Shown here piece after piece: positions 1-8,543 of a DNA stretch of 64,000 nucleotides. The notes below the pieces were generated by a model, which saw only the letters and a list, made by a program, of their open reading frames with translations, made no database searches and was not told the DNA's origin. Each line of letters opens with the position of its first letter. Position 1 is the stretch's first letter. Location of the stretch: positions 124,001 through 188,000 of the forward strand of contig JAIXRN010000075.1 in assembly GCA_027485165.1 (NCBI GenBank), read 5' to 3'. This DNA comes from Rubrivivax sp. GTDB taxonomy: Bacteria > Pseudomonadota > Gammaproteobacteria > Burkholderiales > Burkholderiaceae_C. The position numbers were made by a program, and so were the translations under genes.

Positions 1-671
1 TTCGCGGCGGCATGGGCGGCCAGCTTTTCGGCCACTTCACCGCGGTAGAAGGCGTCTCCTTTAGTCTGCGCGATCAGCCGCAGCGTGCGCGCGGCGTCGG
101 CGAACACGAAGCGCTCGCCTGGAGTGGGCGCACGGCCATGCGGCATGAAGGTCTGCGCAAAGCCGGGCTGGGCCTGCAGGCCGGGCACCTGGCGCGCCCA
201 CTTGTCGGCCGTCACCACGCCCACGCCAAAGCCGCGCTCGGCCAGCTCGATGGCCGGCTGCAACAGGTCGGCAAAGGGCAGCTTGCCGAAGCGCTGCGAC
301 AGCGCCACCCAGCCGGCCACGGCGCCGGGGGTGGTGACGCTGTCCCAGCCGCGCATGGGGAACACACCGCCATGCTTCTTCGCGAAGTAGTCGGGCGTCC
401 AGGCCGCCGGCGCCACGCCCGATGAATTCAGGCCGTGCAGCTGCTGCCCGTCCCAGAGGATGACGAAGTTGTCGCTGCCCAGGCCGTTGCTGACGGGTTC
501 GACCACGGTCATGGCCGCAGCCGTGGCAATGGCTGCGTCGACCGCATTCCCGCCGGCGCGCAGCATCTGCAGGCCGGCCTGCGCCGCCAACGGCTGCGAG
601 GTGGCGACGACGTTGCGCGCAAACAGCGGGCTGCGCAGGGTGGGGTAGGGGTTGGTCCAGTCGAAGTTCAT
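1..671 (-). CDS. ggt: Gamma-glutamyltransferase, 5' part (runs off the left edge)
   Basis: The minus strand encodes an N-terminal fragment of about 223 residues starting at ATG 669-671 with MNFDWTNPYPTLRSPLFARN. The stretch LQMLRAGGNAVDAAIATAAA followed by VVEPVSNGLGSDNF is the N-terminal signature of gamma-glutamyltranspeptidases, which cleave glutathione and transfer the gamma-glutamyl group. The Thr nucleophile that forms after autocleavage lies outside the window. No signal peptide is visible at this start, so the protein would be a cytoplasmic or YwrD-like form rather than the classic periplasmic one. The family call is firm; substrate and cell location are not. Confidence 0.9.
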   Translation of the reverse strand, partial: MNFDWTNPYPTLRSPLFARNVVATSQPLAAQAGLQMLRAGGNAVDAAIATAAAMTVVEPVSNGLGSDNFVILWDGQQLHGLNSSGVAPAAWTPDYFAKKHGGVFPMRGWDSVTTPGAVAGWVALSQRFGKLPFADLLQPAIELAERGFGVGVVTADKWARQVPGLQAQPGFAQTFMPHGRAPTPGERFVFADAARTLRLIAQTKGDAFYRGEVAEKLAAHAAA

Positions 672-1021
672 GGGCTTGGGGGACGTGGAGAAAACGGGGA
701 AGCGACGAAGGGGGCGGGCAAGCAAACGCGGAAGCCCGGAAGTATCTCGCTACCGGCAGGCCGCCACCGGCATCTCGCCATAGACCTGGCGCACCGCGCG
801 TGGCGCGCAGCAGCGCGGGCCCAAACCGCGGCCGGGCGGGCTGAAACCGACGCTGAGACTTAGCGTGCGATACGACCGTGACATTCGACGCAATTGCAAC
901 GCCTGGTAACCACCGGCGTCTTCGACCCCCTTAAACTAGGGATCAGGGAAGGTGGTCGTCACAATCCCACAGGCTTCTACACAGGCTGTTTGTCAAGCAC
1001 GCTTGACGCACGTTGGATCCC
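672..1021. other. Gene-free stretch between divergent ggt and the MHFG PEP-CTERM gene
   Basis: About 350 bases hold only short overlapping ORFs without family features. The stretch must contain both divergent promoters. It ends with a perfect palindrome 14 nt before the ATG of the plus-strand gene (annotated separately). I see no convincing sigma-70 boxes that I would commit to. Confidence 0.5.
992..1007. promoter_or_regulatory. 16-nt palindrome, candidate operator
   Basis: GTCAAGC-AC-GCTTGAC is a perfect 7+2+7 inverted repeat. It ends 14 nt before the ATG at 1022, so a bound dimeric regulator could block or steer transcription of the PEP-CTERM gene. The repeat is seen directly; an operator role is inference. 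Confidence 0.4.
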
Positions 1022-2119
1022 ATGTCCCTGGCCCTTGCCGCTGCCCTGGCACTTTCGCCAACCGTGCCCCAATGCTCGTGGGACAGCCCGGGCGTGAACC
1101 CCTTCATGGGCAACGTGCCGGCTGCGGTGGACCGCTACACCGACATCCCAGCAGCGGTGCGCGAACGCCTGAAGGCCCGCATGGCCGCGCGCCAGTACGA
1201 CGAGATGGCCACCATCCGCCGCGACAGCATCACCGGGCGCCAACGCTACGCCGCCGATATCCAGGACATGCATTTCGGGCAGGGCAAGGTCTGCCGCGCC
1301 GTGACGCGCACGAAGTGGGCGCCTGACGCCGTCGAGCGCGGGCTGGTGTACTGCGAAGCCGAGCACTGCATCATCGTGCCCACGGTGTGCCGCAACGTCA
1401 GCCGCGTCAAGCGCCTGCCGGGCCCGGGGACCGAAGCGCCCGGCGGCACGGCCGGTACGCCGCCCGGCATGCTGACAGGCCCCGGCGGGCCCGCCGCAGA
1501 CCCGGGCGGCAGCGCCGGCCCGCTGGCTGCCAACGACCCTGGCGAACTGGTCTTCGACCCCCCGGGCGCCGGCAACCCCAGTTTCAGCCAGGCCAGTCAA
1601 CCGCCTTCGCCGCTGCCTGCCGGAGGCGGCGGCTTGCCCCTGGTCGGTCTGCTGGGTGGCCTGCCGGGCCTGGGGCCCGCACCTGGCGGCGGCGGTGGTG
1701 GCGGCGGGCTTGGCCCCTTCGGCGGAGGGTCCGGCAGCGGGTCGAGCGGCGAAGGCGGTGCCAGCGCGCTGACGCCACCGGTCGGCGTACTGCCGCTCGG
1801 CGGCGGTTCGGTGGGCGGCGGTGGCATCACCGTCCCGCCCGTCGTGCCGGTGGTACCTGAAGTTCCGCCCACGCCAGAGGTGCCACCCACACCACCGGTG
1901 CCGCCTGTCCCGCCCGTTCCGCCTATTCCAGAGATCCCGCCGGTGCCGGAAATCCCACCGGTGCCAGAGATTCCCACGATCCCGCCGGTGCCGCCGTTGC
2001 CAGAGCTGCCACCGTTGACGCCGCCCGTGCCGCCGATCCCCGAGCCGTCGACCTGGGCGATGTGGCTGCTGGGCCTGGCCGGGCTGGCGGCCTTCAGCCG
2101 CCGGGCGCGCGGCCGGTAG
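1022..2119 (+). CDS. MHFG-family PEP-CTERM sorting-domain protein
   Basis: The 365-residue product begins MSLALAAALALSPTVPQCSW, a short signal-like N-terminus. A conserved Cys-containing domain carries the motif MHFGQGKVCRAVTRTKW near residues 80-97, the feature that gives the MHFG family its name. A Gly/Pro-rich linker follows, then about 60 residues of Pro-Val/Ile-Pro-Glu repeats. The C-terminus IPEPSTWAMWLLGLAGLAAF plus an Arg cluster is a typical PEP-CTERM tail, recognised by an exosortase encoded elsewhere. An in-frame TTG lies 9 nt upstream; I prefer the ATG. Function is unknown; it is likely a surface or exopolysaccharide-associated protein. Confidence 0.85.
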   Translation: MSLALAAALALSPTVPQCSWDSPGVNPFMGNVPAAVDRYTDIPAAVRERLKARMAARQYDEMATIRRDSITGRQRYAADIQDMHFGQGKVCRAVTRTKWAPDAVERGLVYCEAEHCIIVPTVCRNVSRVKRLPGPGTEAPGGTAGTPPGMLTGPGGPAADPGGSAGPLAANDPGELVFDPPGAGNPSFSQASQPPSPLPAGGGGLPLVGLLGGLPGLGPAPGGGGGGGGLGPFGGGSGSGSSGEGGASALTPPVGVLPLGGGSVGGGGITVPPVVPVVPEVPPTPEVPPTPPVPPVPPVPPIPEIPPVPEIPPVPEIPTIPPVPPLPELPPLTPPVPPIPEPSTWAMWLLGLAGLAAFSRRARGR

Positions 2120-2131
2120 CCTCGCTGAACC

Positions 2132-2566
2132 TCAGCTCTTCACCAGGGCCGACACGACGGCGGTGGTGGCTTCCTTAAGCTTGTCGGCGGCGGTGGTCTT
2201 GCACTGATCAGCAGTCGACGAAGGCACCGCGTCGAAGGTGGTGGCCGTCTTCTGCGGGCGGAACAGCACAGCCTTCGCAGTGGGGGTCAGCGGCATCAGC
2301 ATCACCCGGGCGGTGATGGCGCAGATGCCAGCGGTCGTGAGACCGCCTTCGACTTGGCTGATGAACACGTACTTGGTGGACGGGTAAACCTTCCAGACCT
2401 TGGCCGGCACGGCGTCGTCCATGATCTTCTTGGCCGCTTCCTCGCTGATCAGCGAACGCGTGGAGTAGTCCAGGAACTCGGCCTTGCTGGCCCCCTGGGA
2501 CCAGGCGGCACCCCCGGCAGTGGCCAGTACGGCCAGGACAGCGGTCGGGATCAGAGCGAAGTTCAT
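2132..2566 (-). CDS. Small exported protein of unknown function
   Basis: The 144-residue product starts MNFALIPTAVLAVLATAGGA with a signal peptide and probable cleavage after AAWSQG or nearby. An upstream in-frame start would add 15 residues before the signal peptide and is less likely. The mature part has two Cys (in GICAIT and DQCKTT) that could form a disulfide, and a Lys/Ala/Thr-rich amphipathic C-terminus. I do not recognise the family. It converges on the PEP-CTERM gene with a 12-nt gap. Confidence 0.7.
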   Translation of the reverse strand: MNFALIPTAVLAVLATAGGAAWSQGASKAEFLDYSTRSLISEEAAKKIMDDAVPAKVWKVYPSTKYVFISQVEGGLTTAGICAITARVMLMPLTPTAKAVLFRPQKTATTFDAVPSSTADQCKTTAADKLKEATTAVVSALVKS

Positions 2567-2795
2567 GATGTTGCGGTGTTGGGTTGGGGGACTGTCGTCC
2601 AGCGACGGCACGTCGCGTGGATGCGCACGCCTAGTGTATCGGCGCGTTCGTGGGCCTCAAGGACACCCGTTCCGGGACCCGTTTCCTCCTTTTGGGGGGC
2701 CAACCATGTCCCTCTCGCGACCGCCTCTTGTGGGATTCTTCAAGGCTCGCAGCCCGCCTAAATTGGAATTCCCCAAAACCCGTAAGGACTGCGAA

Positions 2796-3953
2796 ATGAA
2801 ATCTCTGCACACCCGCCGCAGCGCTCTTGGCGCGTCACTGGCGTTAAGCGCTTCCCTCTGGATCCCGGGCTCGGGCTTCGCCACGCCGCGTTCAGCCAAA
2901 CCAGCGCGAAAGCCCCGCCGCCCGCGGCCCCAGATAACCGAAGCCCGCCTGCGTGCCTTGGGCCTGTACTTTACAACTGCCGCCTACACCGCATCGACGG
3001 CGCCACACAAGCTGACACGCGACGTCCTCTCCAGGGCAACACCTGGGCTCAAGCCCGCGTCCTTTGTCAACCAAATTGAACAGAATTTCGCGCGAATGGA
3101 TCCAGCCCGCGCCGCACGTTTCATGGCGACGCTGCAAGATCGGGAACTGGCTGCGCTCGCGCAATCCTACGCAAATGCCTGCGCTGTACGCTTTACCCAT
3201 ACTCCGCGACTGCAGGACATTCTGGCCTTGCAGCTGACTCCGGCGCAACTTGGGCGCGTGTCACAGCATTTCGGATTCGCTCCGCTTTACGACTCCGTGA
3301 TCCGCCTGGCACCCCACAAGAGCCTGGAATTTCAGCGTCATACAAACCCGAACTTCATGGCGCCCGTGCCACGATTCGATGACAGCTATGGACCGAACAG
3401 CGGCCACAACACCAACAGCAACCTGCCGCCGCTTGGGCCGCTGGCACCATACGTGGCTTGGCTCGACTCCACGCCGCGGGACATCTACCTCACATTCCGC
3501 ACATCCCCCAATATTGGCTTGTTGAGCGTCACTTCATCACTCGCGGCAACCCTGGGGGCATACTCATTTGCCGCGCATCTGGCATGGGGATTCGGATACG
3601 GCGTCGGAACACTCATCGCTCAATTCGTCCAATGGGCCTCACCCTCGCTATGGGATGATATTGGCGGGACAGTCAACCAGATCCTGGAAAACTGGAATAT
3701 CGACATCTCTTCTACGACGAATACAGATACCCAGGTCGCGTACACAGGGGAAGCCCAGTATCAGCTCGCCAGCGCCTTCGCAGTGCCCATAGCGGAACAA
3801 GCTTTCCTGCAGGAAACTGGCGGCGATTACGGCGTATTCGCTCCCTGGAGCTACGAAACCTTTGATTATCCAGACGCCAACTGGGAAACCGTTGCTGCAC
3901 AATACGGCACTGTCGGATTTCCGCCTCTTTGCGATTATTGCGAAATGCCTTAA
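2796..3953 (+). CDS. Secreted protein of unknown function, lower GC than its neighbours
   Basis: I chose ATG 2796 because it opens a clear signal peptide (MKSLHTRRSALGASLALSAS, with a twin Arg) ending near SGFATP. Upstream in-frame codons give no sensible N-terminus. The 385-residue product has a basic Pro/Arg-rich segment after the signal, an alpha-helical N-terminal half and a hydrophobic Gly/Ala-rich stretch around residues 250-285 that could insert in a membrane. It ends with two Cys (LCDYCEMP). No known domain is recognised. The DNA has more A/T-rich codons than the flanks, suggesting acquisition. A small membrane protein gene follows after 18 nt. Confidence 0.75.
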   Translation: MKSLHTRRSALGASLALSASLWIPGSGFATPRSAKPARKPRRPRPQITEARLRALGLYFTTAAYTASTAPHKLTRDVLSRATPGLKPASFVNQIEQNFARMDPARAARFMATLQDRELAALAQSYANACAVRFTHTPRLQDILALQLTPAQLGRVSQHFGFAPLYDSVIRLAPHKSLEFQRHTNPNFMAPVPRFDDSYGPNSGHNTNSNLPPLGPLAPYVAWLDSTPRDIYLTFRTSPNIGLLSVTSSLAATLGAYSFAAHLAWGFGYGVGTLIAQFVQWASPSLWDDIGGTVNQILENWNIDISSTTNTDTQVAYTGEAQYQLASAFAVPIAEQAFLQETGGDYGVFAPWSYETFDYPDANWETVAAQYGTVGFPPLCDYCEMP

Positions 3954-3971
3954 CTTGATACGAGGTCCGCC

Positions 3972-4253
3972 GTGAACACATCCTTCTCTATCGCGTTATC
4001 GGTGTGTAAGTTGGTCGTCTTACTGGGCCTGCTTGCCGCCTGCCTGCTGCCCCCTGGAACTATTCCGGGCCTCGCAGAGTTTCTGAAGTACACAGGGATG
4101 TTGTTGGCCGCACTGGGGCTATACAAGATTTATAAGACTGGCAACCTGGGTTGGGGCGCTACGGCCAAAGATGCCGTGGCACGGAGTGAGGTGGACCTCG
4201 TCGCCGCTGTCTTGGTCATCGCACAACAGTTGGTCAACGCCTTTGTGCTCTGA
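3972..4253 (+). CDS. Small two-helix membrane protein
   Basis: The 93-residue product begins at GTG 3972. It has hydrophobic segments at about residues 8-28 and 33-52, a short basic loop (YKIYKTGN), and a hydrophobic C-terminus (DLVAAVLVIAQQLVNAFVL). An AGG-type ribosome site in tacgaggtcc sits just upstream. It lies 18 nt after the secreted protein gene and shares its lower GC, so the two are probably co-transcribed and acquired together. Function is unknown; a partner or immunity role for the upstream protein is only a guess. Confidence 0.7.
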   Translation: MNTSFSIALSVCKLVVLLGLLAACLLPPGTIPGLAEFLKYTGMLLAALGLYKIYKTGNLGWGATAKDAVARSEVDLVAAVLVIAQQLVNAFVL

Positions 4254-4333
4254 ACCGATGGGCCAGGGTGCGCCCAGCGTCGTCCTGCAGCGCCTCAAGC
4301 TCTGACAACGCATCGATCCCTGCGCTTCGAAGT

Positions 4334-5041
4334 TCAAGACGGCGGGCGTTGTGCGGCCAGTTCACCTTCCAGGCGCTGCACGTCTTCGGTCAGCCGCGCG
4401 GCGATCAGGCGCACGATCTCGAACCCGAAGTCCGGGTTCTGGAAGTACAGCTGCTTGAAGGTGGCCTCGTCGATCGACAGGACGGTGCAGGCGGTGGTGC
4501 AGCGCGCGGTGGCAGTGCGGCGGCGGTCGGGCGCAAAGAAGGCGATCTCGCCGAACATGCGCCCCGTGTGCAGCCGGCGACCGCTTTCCACCAGTTCCAT
4601 CTCGCCTTCGGCCAGCAGGTACAGGCGGTCGGCAGTGTCGCCCTTGCGGAACAGCACGCTGCCCGCGGCCATGCGCCGGCGGCGCATGTGCGGCTGCAGC
4701 CACAGGCCGGTGCGCAGCTCGGCCACGTTGGCGCTGCGTACGCGGCGCGTCAGGCGCTGCATTTCCAGCACGCGCCACAGGTTCACCGGCAGCAAGGCGG
4801 CATGCAGCGCCAGGATCAGCGGGCTGGGGTGCAGGTAGCCGTACAGCATGAAGCCGATGTTGCTGCCCACCGCCAGCCAGCGCAGCGGGATGATGGTCTT
4901 GACGAACGCGCTGACGACGATCAACGCCGCCGCCAGCACCGCCGCGCCCAGCGCCACGCGCTGCCAGGGGTCGGCCAGGGTCACGGCCAGCGCGCCCAGG
5001 TGCTGGGCGGCCGCTTCGGCCACTTCCTGCATCAGGCTCAT
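4334..5041 (-). CDS. Membrane-anchored cyclic nucleotide-binding protein
   Basis: The 235-residue product has two or three N-terminal membrane helices (about residues 25-85) followed by a cNMP-binding beta-roll (about 118-220). The latter contains the phosphate-binding-cassette-like run GRMFGEIAFFAPDRRRTATA. No helix-turn-helix follows, so this is a membrane sensor rather than a transcription factor. The helix-plus-cNMP arrangement resembles bacterial Popeye-like proteins. It sits 31 nt downstream of a Crp/Fnr regulator on the same strand, so the two are probably one operon tied to cyclic-nucleotide signalling. Confidence 0.8.
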   Translation of the reverse strand: MSLMQEVAEAAAQHLGALAVTLADPWQRVALGAAVLAAALIVVSAFVKTIIPLRWLAVGSNIGFMLYGYLHPSPLILALHAALLPVNLWRVLEMQRLTRRVRSANVAELRTGLWLQPHMRRRRMAAGSVLFRKGDTADRLYLLAEGEMELVESGRRLHTGRMFGEIAFFAPDRRRTATARCTTACTVLSIDEATFKQLYFQNPDFGFEIVRLIAARLTEDVQRLEGELAAQRPPS

Positions 5042-5072
5042 CGGCGCCCTAGGCTGTCACAACGCCAGCACG

Positions 5073-5723
5073 CTACCAGCGTGCCGGCAGTTTCTTCAGC
5101 AGCACGATGCGCCCGGCTCGCAGTTCCACATAGCCGCCTTCTACCAGCGGCTTGAAGATGCGGCTGACCATTTCGCGCGAAGAGCCCACGCGTTCGGCGA
5201 TGTCCTGCTGCGTCAGCTTGTCCGGCACCACCAGCACGCCGTCCTCTTCCCGCGCCAGCGTGCGCAGCAGCCGCGCGATGCGGCCGTAGACATCGTCCAG
5301 CGCCAGGCTCTTGACCTGGTCGGTGGCGGCCCGCGCAAGTCGGATGAGCTTCATCACCAGGTGCAGCGCAAAGTCGGGGTGGTGGGCCAGGAAGTCGCGC
5401 ACCTCGGCGCCGGGCACCACGGCACAGGTGGTGGGTTCCAGCGTCATCACGCTGGCCGAGCGCGCGCCGCCGTCCAGCGACAGTTCGCCGAAGTATTCGC
5501 CTGCGCCCTGGGTGCTGTAGACGACTTCGCGGCCATCGGGCCCAGCGCCGTAGGCCTTCACCCGGCCGCGCAGGATGATGAAAAGCGAATCGGAACGGTC
5601 TTCTTCGTTCACCAGCACGGCGTTGGCCGGGTACTGCCGCACGCCGCCACGGTCGGCAATGGCGCGCAACACCGCGTCCTGCAGCGGCTCGGGGTCGGAA
5701 GGGCGCGGGCGGGGGGTGGACAT
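5073..5723 (-). CDS. Crp/Fnr-family transcriptional regulator
   Basis: The 216-residue product has an N-terminal cNMP-binding domain (about 25-140) with GEYFGELSLDGGARSASV, where the Glu and Arg-Ser match cAMP-contacting positions in Crp. A dimerisation helix follows, then a winged helix-turn-helix LTQQDIAERVGSSREMVSRI near 165-185. No Fnr-type Cys cluster is visible. It is divergent from patZ across about 110 bp, so patZ and itself are likely targets. In Escherichia coli patZ is controlled by cAMP-CRP; the same logic here is inferred from position. Confidence 0.9.
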   Translation of the reverse strand: MSTPRPRPSDPEPLQDAVLRAIADRGGVRQYPANAVLVNEEDRSDSLFIILRGRVKAYGAGPDGREVVYSTQGAGEYFGELSLDGGARSASVMTLEPTTCAVVPGAEVRDFLAHHPDFALHLVMKLIRLARAATDQVKSLALDDVYGRIARLLRTLAREEDGVLVVPDKLTQQDIAERVGSSREMVSRIFKPLVEGGYVELRAGRIVLLKKLPARW

Positions 5724-5834
5724 GGCGGCCTATGGTGCCATGCCTGCCATGCCTGCCAGCCTGGGCCGGGCCGTGTCTCGGGCGGCGCCGCAGCGCCGCG
5801 TCGGGCTGTCATGGCCCGCTCAGCCGCTTGCCCT

Positions 5835-8543
5835 ATGCTGCGGCCGTCACCTACCCCTGCCAGAACCGCCTTGGACCGCCACTTCCTGACGCCGCTGTTC
5901 GACCCGCGTTCCATCATCGTCTTCGCCGGCGACCCGGACGGCAGCGCGCCCACGCCTGCCGCGCGCGCCCTGCGCCGCAGCCTGGCCACGCCCGCGGCGG
6001 GCTACGCCGGCACCGTCACCTGGCTGGATATCGGCATGACGGGCACGCTGGCCGACCTGGCCAATTCGCGCGCCGACCTGGCCCTGATCGCGCTGGCCCC
6101 CGAGCAGACCGCCGCAGCGCTGGAAATTGTCGGCCGCATCCGCTGCCGCGCCGCGCTCATCCTCACCAGCGGCCTGGCGCCGGCGCTGTGTGCAGAACTG
6201 CATGCCACCGCGCGCCGCTACGGCGTGCACTTGCTGGGCCCCAACTGCCAGGGCCTGCAGCGCCCGGGCCTGGGGCTCAACGCCAGCACACTGGGCCCGC
6301 TGGCGGCCAGCGGGCCACTGGCCCTGGTGTCGCAGTCGGGCGCGCTGACCTCGTCGATTCTTGACTGGGCGCGCCAGCACAACGTCGGCTTTTCCACCGT
6401 CGTTTCGCTGGGGCCTAACACCGCCGTCGAACTGCCCCAGGTGCTGGACTTCCTGGCCAGCGACGGCCGCACGCAAAGCATCCTGGTCTACATGGAAGGC
6501 ATCCGCCACGCGCGCCGCTTCATGAGCGCGCTGCGCGCGGCCGCTGCCGCCAAGCCGGTGGTGGTGATGAAGGCCGGCCGCCAGAAGGCGGGCTCGAAGG
6601 TGGCACTGACGCATTCGGCGGCCATCGTCGGCAATGACGAGGTCTTCGACGCCGCGCTGCGCCGCGCCGGCGTGGTGCGGGTGCGGCAGTTCACGCAGCT
6701 GTTCAGCGCCGCGCAGTGCCTGGCGTCGCGCTTCCGCCCTGCAGGACAAAACCTGGCCATCGTCACCAACGGCGGCGGCCCGGCCGTACTGGCCGCCGAC
6801 TGGGCCGACGAGATCGGCCTGACGGTGGCGGGCGTGCAGGACCTGGGGGAAGACGCCGACGGCCCGGCCTTCGTGGCCGCGCTGGAACGCGCGGTGCAGG
6901 ACCGTGCGGTGGACGGCGTGCTGCTGATCCATTCGCCCAAGCAGCAGATCGGCCCCGACGGCGAAGACATCGACGGCGAAGCCGTGGCCCGCGCGGTGGC
7001 GGAAGCCTTCGCCCCCGCCGGCAAGCCGGTGCTGGCCTGCTGGATGGGTGAAGCCAGCGCCCGCCCTTCGCGCGAACGCCTGGCAGCGCGCCAGATGCCG
7101 GTCTTCCGCACCCCGGAAGCGGCGGTGGACGCCTTCCACAGCATCGCCAGCTTCTACCGCAACCAGCAGCTGCTGCAGCAGACGCCGCCGCCGCTGTCGC
7201 ACCTGCTGGAACCCGACACCGAAGGCGCGCGCCTGTTGATCGAAGGCGTACTGGCCGAACGCCGCAAGGTGCTGACGGAAATGGAAAGCAAGGCCCTGTT
7301 GGCGGCTTTCCACATCCCCGTCACGCGCACGATGCTCGCGCGCAGCGCAAACGAAGCGATGCTGATCGCCAGCCAGCTGGGCTACCCGGTGGCGCTGAAG
7401 ATCGATTCGCCCGACATCGCGCACAAGAGTGACGTGCAAGGCGTGACGCTGGACGTGCACACCGCGGCCGCCGTGCGCGACCGTTACCACGAGATGCTGG
7501 CCGCGGTGGCGCGCGCGCAGCCCGGGGCCAAGATCAACGGCATCACGGTGCAACCGATGGCGCGGGCCAACGCCAGCGCGGGCGGGCCCTCGCGGGAAGT
7601 CTTCGTCGGCCTGTCGACCGAAGAACCTTTCGGCCCCGTCATCACCTTCGGCGCTGGCGGCACGATGGTCGAGCTGTTCCGCGACCGCGCGCTGGAGCTG
7701 CCGCCGCTGAACCAGTTCCTGGCGCGGCGGCTGATCGAACGTTCGCGCGCCGCCACGCTGCTGGGCGAATGGCGCGGCGCCAGTGCCGCGCCCACGGAAC
7801 TGCTGGAACAGGTGCTGCTGCGCGTGAGCGAAATGGTCTGCGCCCTGCCCCAGCTGCGCGAGATGGACATCAACCCCATCATCGTCGACGCCAGCGGCGT
7901 GGTGGCGGTGGACGCGCGTATCGTGGTGGACGGCACGCCGCAGGCCAGCAAAGGCATGGGCCATGGCATTCGGGGCGCCTACCCGCACCTGGCCATCCTG
8001 CCCTACCCCACCAGCCAGGAACAGGAATGGCCGCTAAAGGGCGGCGTGCTGGCCAGCGTGCGCCCCATCCGCCCCGACGACGCCGACATGCTGCAGGCCT
8101 TCGTGCGCGGGCTGTCGCAGGAGAGCCGCTACTTCCGCTTTGCCAGCGCCATCAGCGAACTGCCGGCGAGCGTGCTGTCGCGCTTCACGCTGATCGACTA
8201 CGACCGCGAAATGGCCCTGGTGGCGGCGGTGAAGGACCCGGCCGCACCCGAAGGCAGCGAAGCCACCGAACGCATGATCGGCGTGTCCCGCATCGTCGCC
8301 AACCCCGACGGGACGAGCTGTGAATTCAGCCTGGTGGTGGCCGACGACTTCAAAGGCCAGGGCCTGGGGTCGCGCCTGATGGGCGCCATCATCGAACAGG
8401 CGCGCAGCAAGGGGCTGGAAGAGATCATGGGCCTGATCCTGGCCAGCAACAGCGCCATGCTGCGGCTGATGACGAGCCTGGGCTTTGCCATCGGCCCCTG
8501 CCCGGAAGACCCGGACTTCAGGATCGCGACAAAAGCGCTGTAG
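5835..8543 (+). CDS. patZ: Protein lysine acetyltransferase PatZ-type (acyl-CoA synthetase plus GNAT fusion)
   Basis: The 902-residue protein has an NDP-forming acyl-CoA synthetase-like part: a CoA-binding domain (about 10-140), ligase domains (about 150-470) and an ATP-grasp domain (about 480-700). A C-terminal GNAT domain follows (about 735-895) with the acetyl-CoA loop GQGLG near 841. Such proteins acetylate lysines, classically inactivating acetyl-CoA synthetase. A His at about 260 (LTHSAAIVG) matches the phosphohistidine position of true acyl-CoA synthetases, so residual ligase activity should not be excluded. ATG 5835 is chosen; TTG 5871 (LDRHFLTPLF) and ATG 5811 are alternatives. Longer in-frame readings overlap the divergent crp gene and are artefacts. 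Confidence 0.9.
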   Translation: MLRPSPTPARTALDRHFLTPLFDPRSIIVFAGDPDGSAPTPAARALRRSLATPAAGYAGTVTWLDIGMTGTLADLANSRADLALIALAPEQTAAALEIVGRIRCRAALILTSGLAPALCAELHATARRYGVHLLGPNCQGLQRPGLGLNASTLGPLAASGPLALVSQSGALTSSILDWARQHNVGFSTVVSLGPNTAVELPQVLDFLASDGRTQSILVYMEGIRHARRFMSALRAAAAAKPVVVMKAGRQKAGSKVALTHSAAIVGNDEVFDAALRRAGVVRVRQFTQLFSAAQCLASRFRPAGQNLAIVTNGGGPAVLAADWADEIGLTVAGVQDLGEDADGPAFVAALERAVQDRAVDGVLLIHSPKQQIGPDGEDIDGEAVARAVAEAFAPAGKPVLACWMGEASARPSRERLAARQMPVFRTPEAAVDAFHSIASFYRNQQLLQQTPPPLSHLLEPDTEGARLLIEGVLAERRKVLTEMESKALLAAFHIPVTRTMLARSANEAMLIASQLGYPVALKIDSPDIAHKSDVQGVTLDVHTAAAVRDRYHEMLAAVARAQPGAKINGITVQPMARANASAGGPSREVFVGLSTEEPFGPVITFGAGGTMVELFRDRALELPPLNQFLARRLIERSRAATLLGEWRGASAAPTELLEQVLLRVSEMVCALPQLREMDINPIIVDASGVVAVDARIVVDGTPQASKGMGHGIRGAYPHLAILPYPTSQEQEWPLKGGVLASVRPIRPDDADMLQAFVRGLSQESRYFRFASAISELPASVLSRFTLIDYDREMALVAAVKDPAAPEGSEATERMIGVSRIVANPDGTSCEFSLVVADDFKGQGLGSRLMGAIIEQARSKGLEEIMGLILASNSAMLRLMTSLGFAIGPCPEDPDFRIATKAL

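Noticed and set aside
4848-5834. N-terminal extension of patZ by about 330 codons
   Set aside because: The extension is opposite the Crp-like and cNMP genes and has no domain. The family starts near the chosen ATG.
5847-7988. 713-codon open frame on the minus strand across patZ
   Set aside because: It is an antisense shadow of a GC-rich coding region, full of Arg/His/Gln/Gly with no domain pattern. The plus strand holds a clear PatZ protein.
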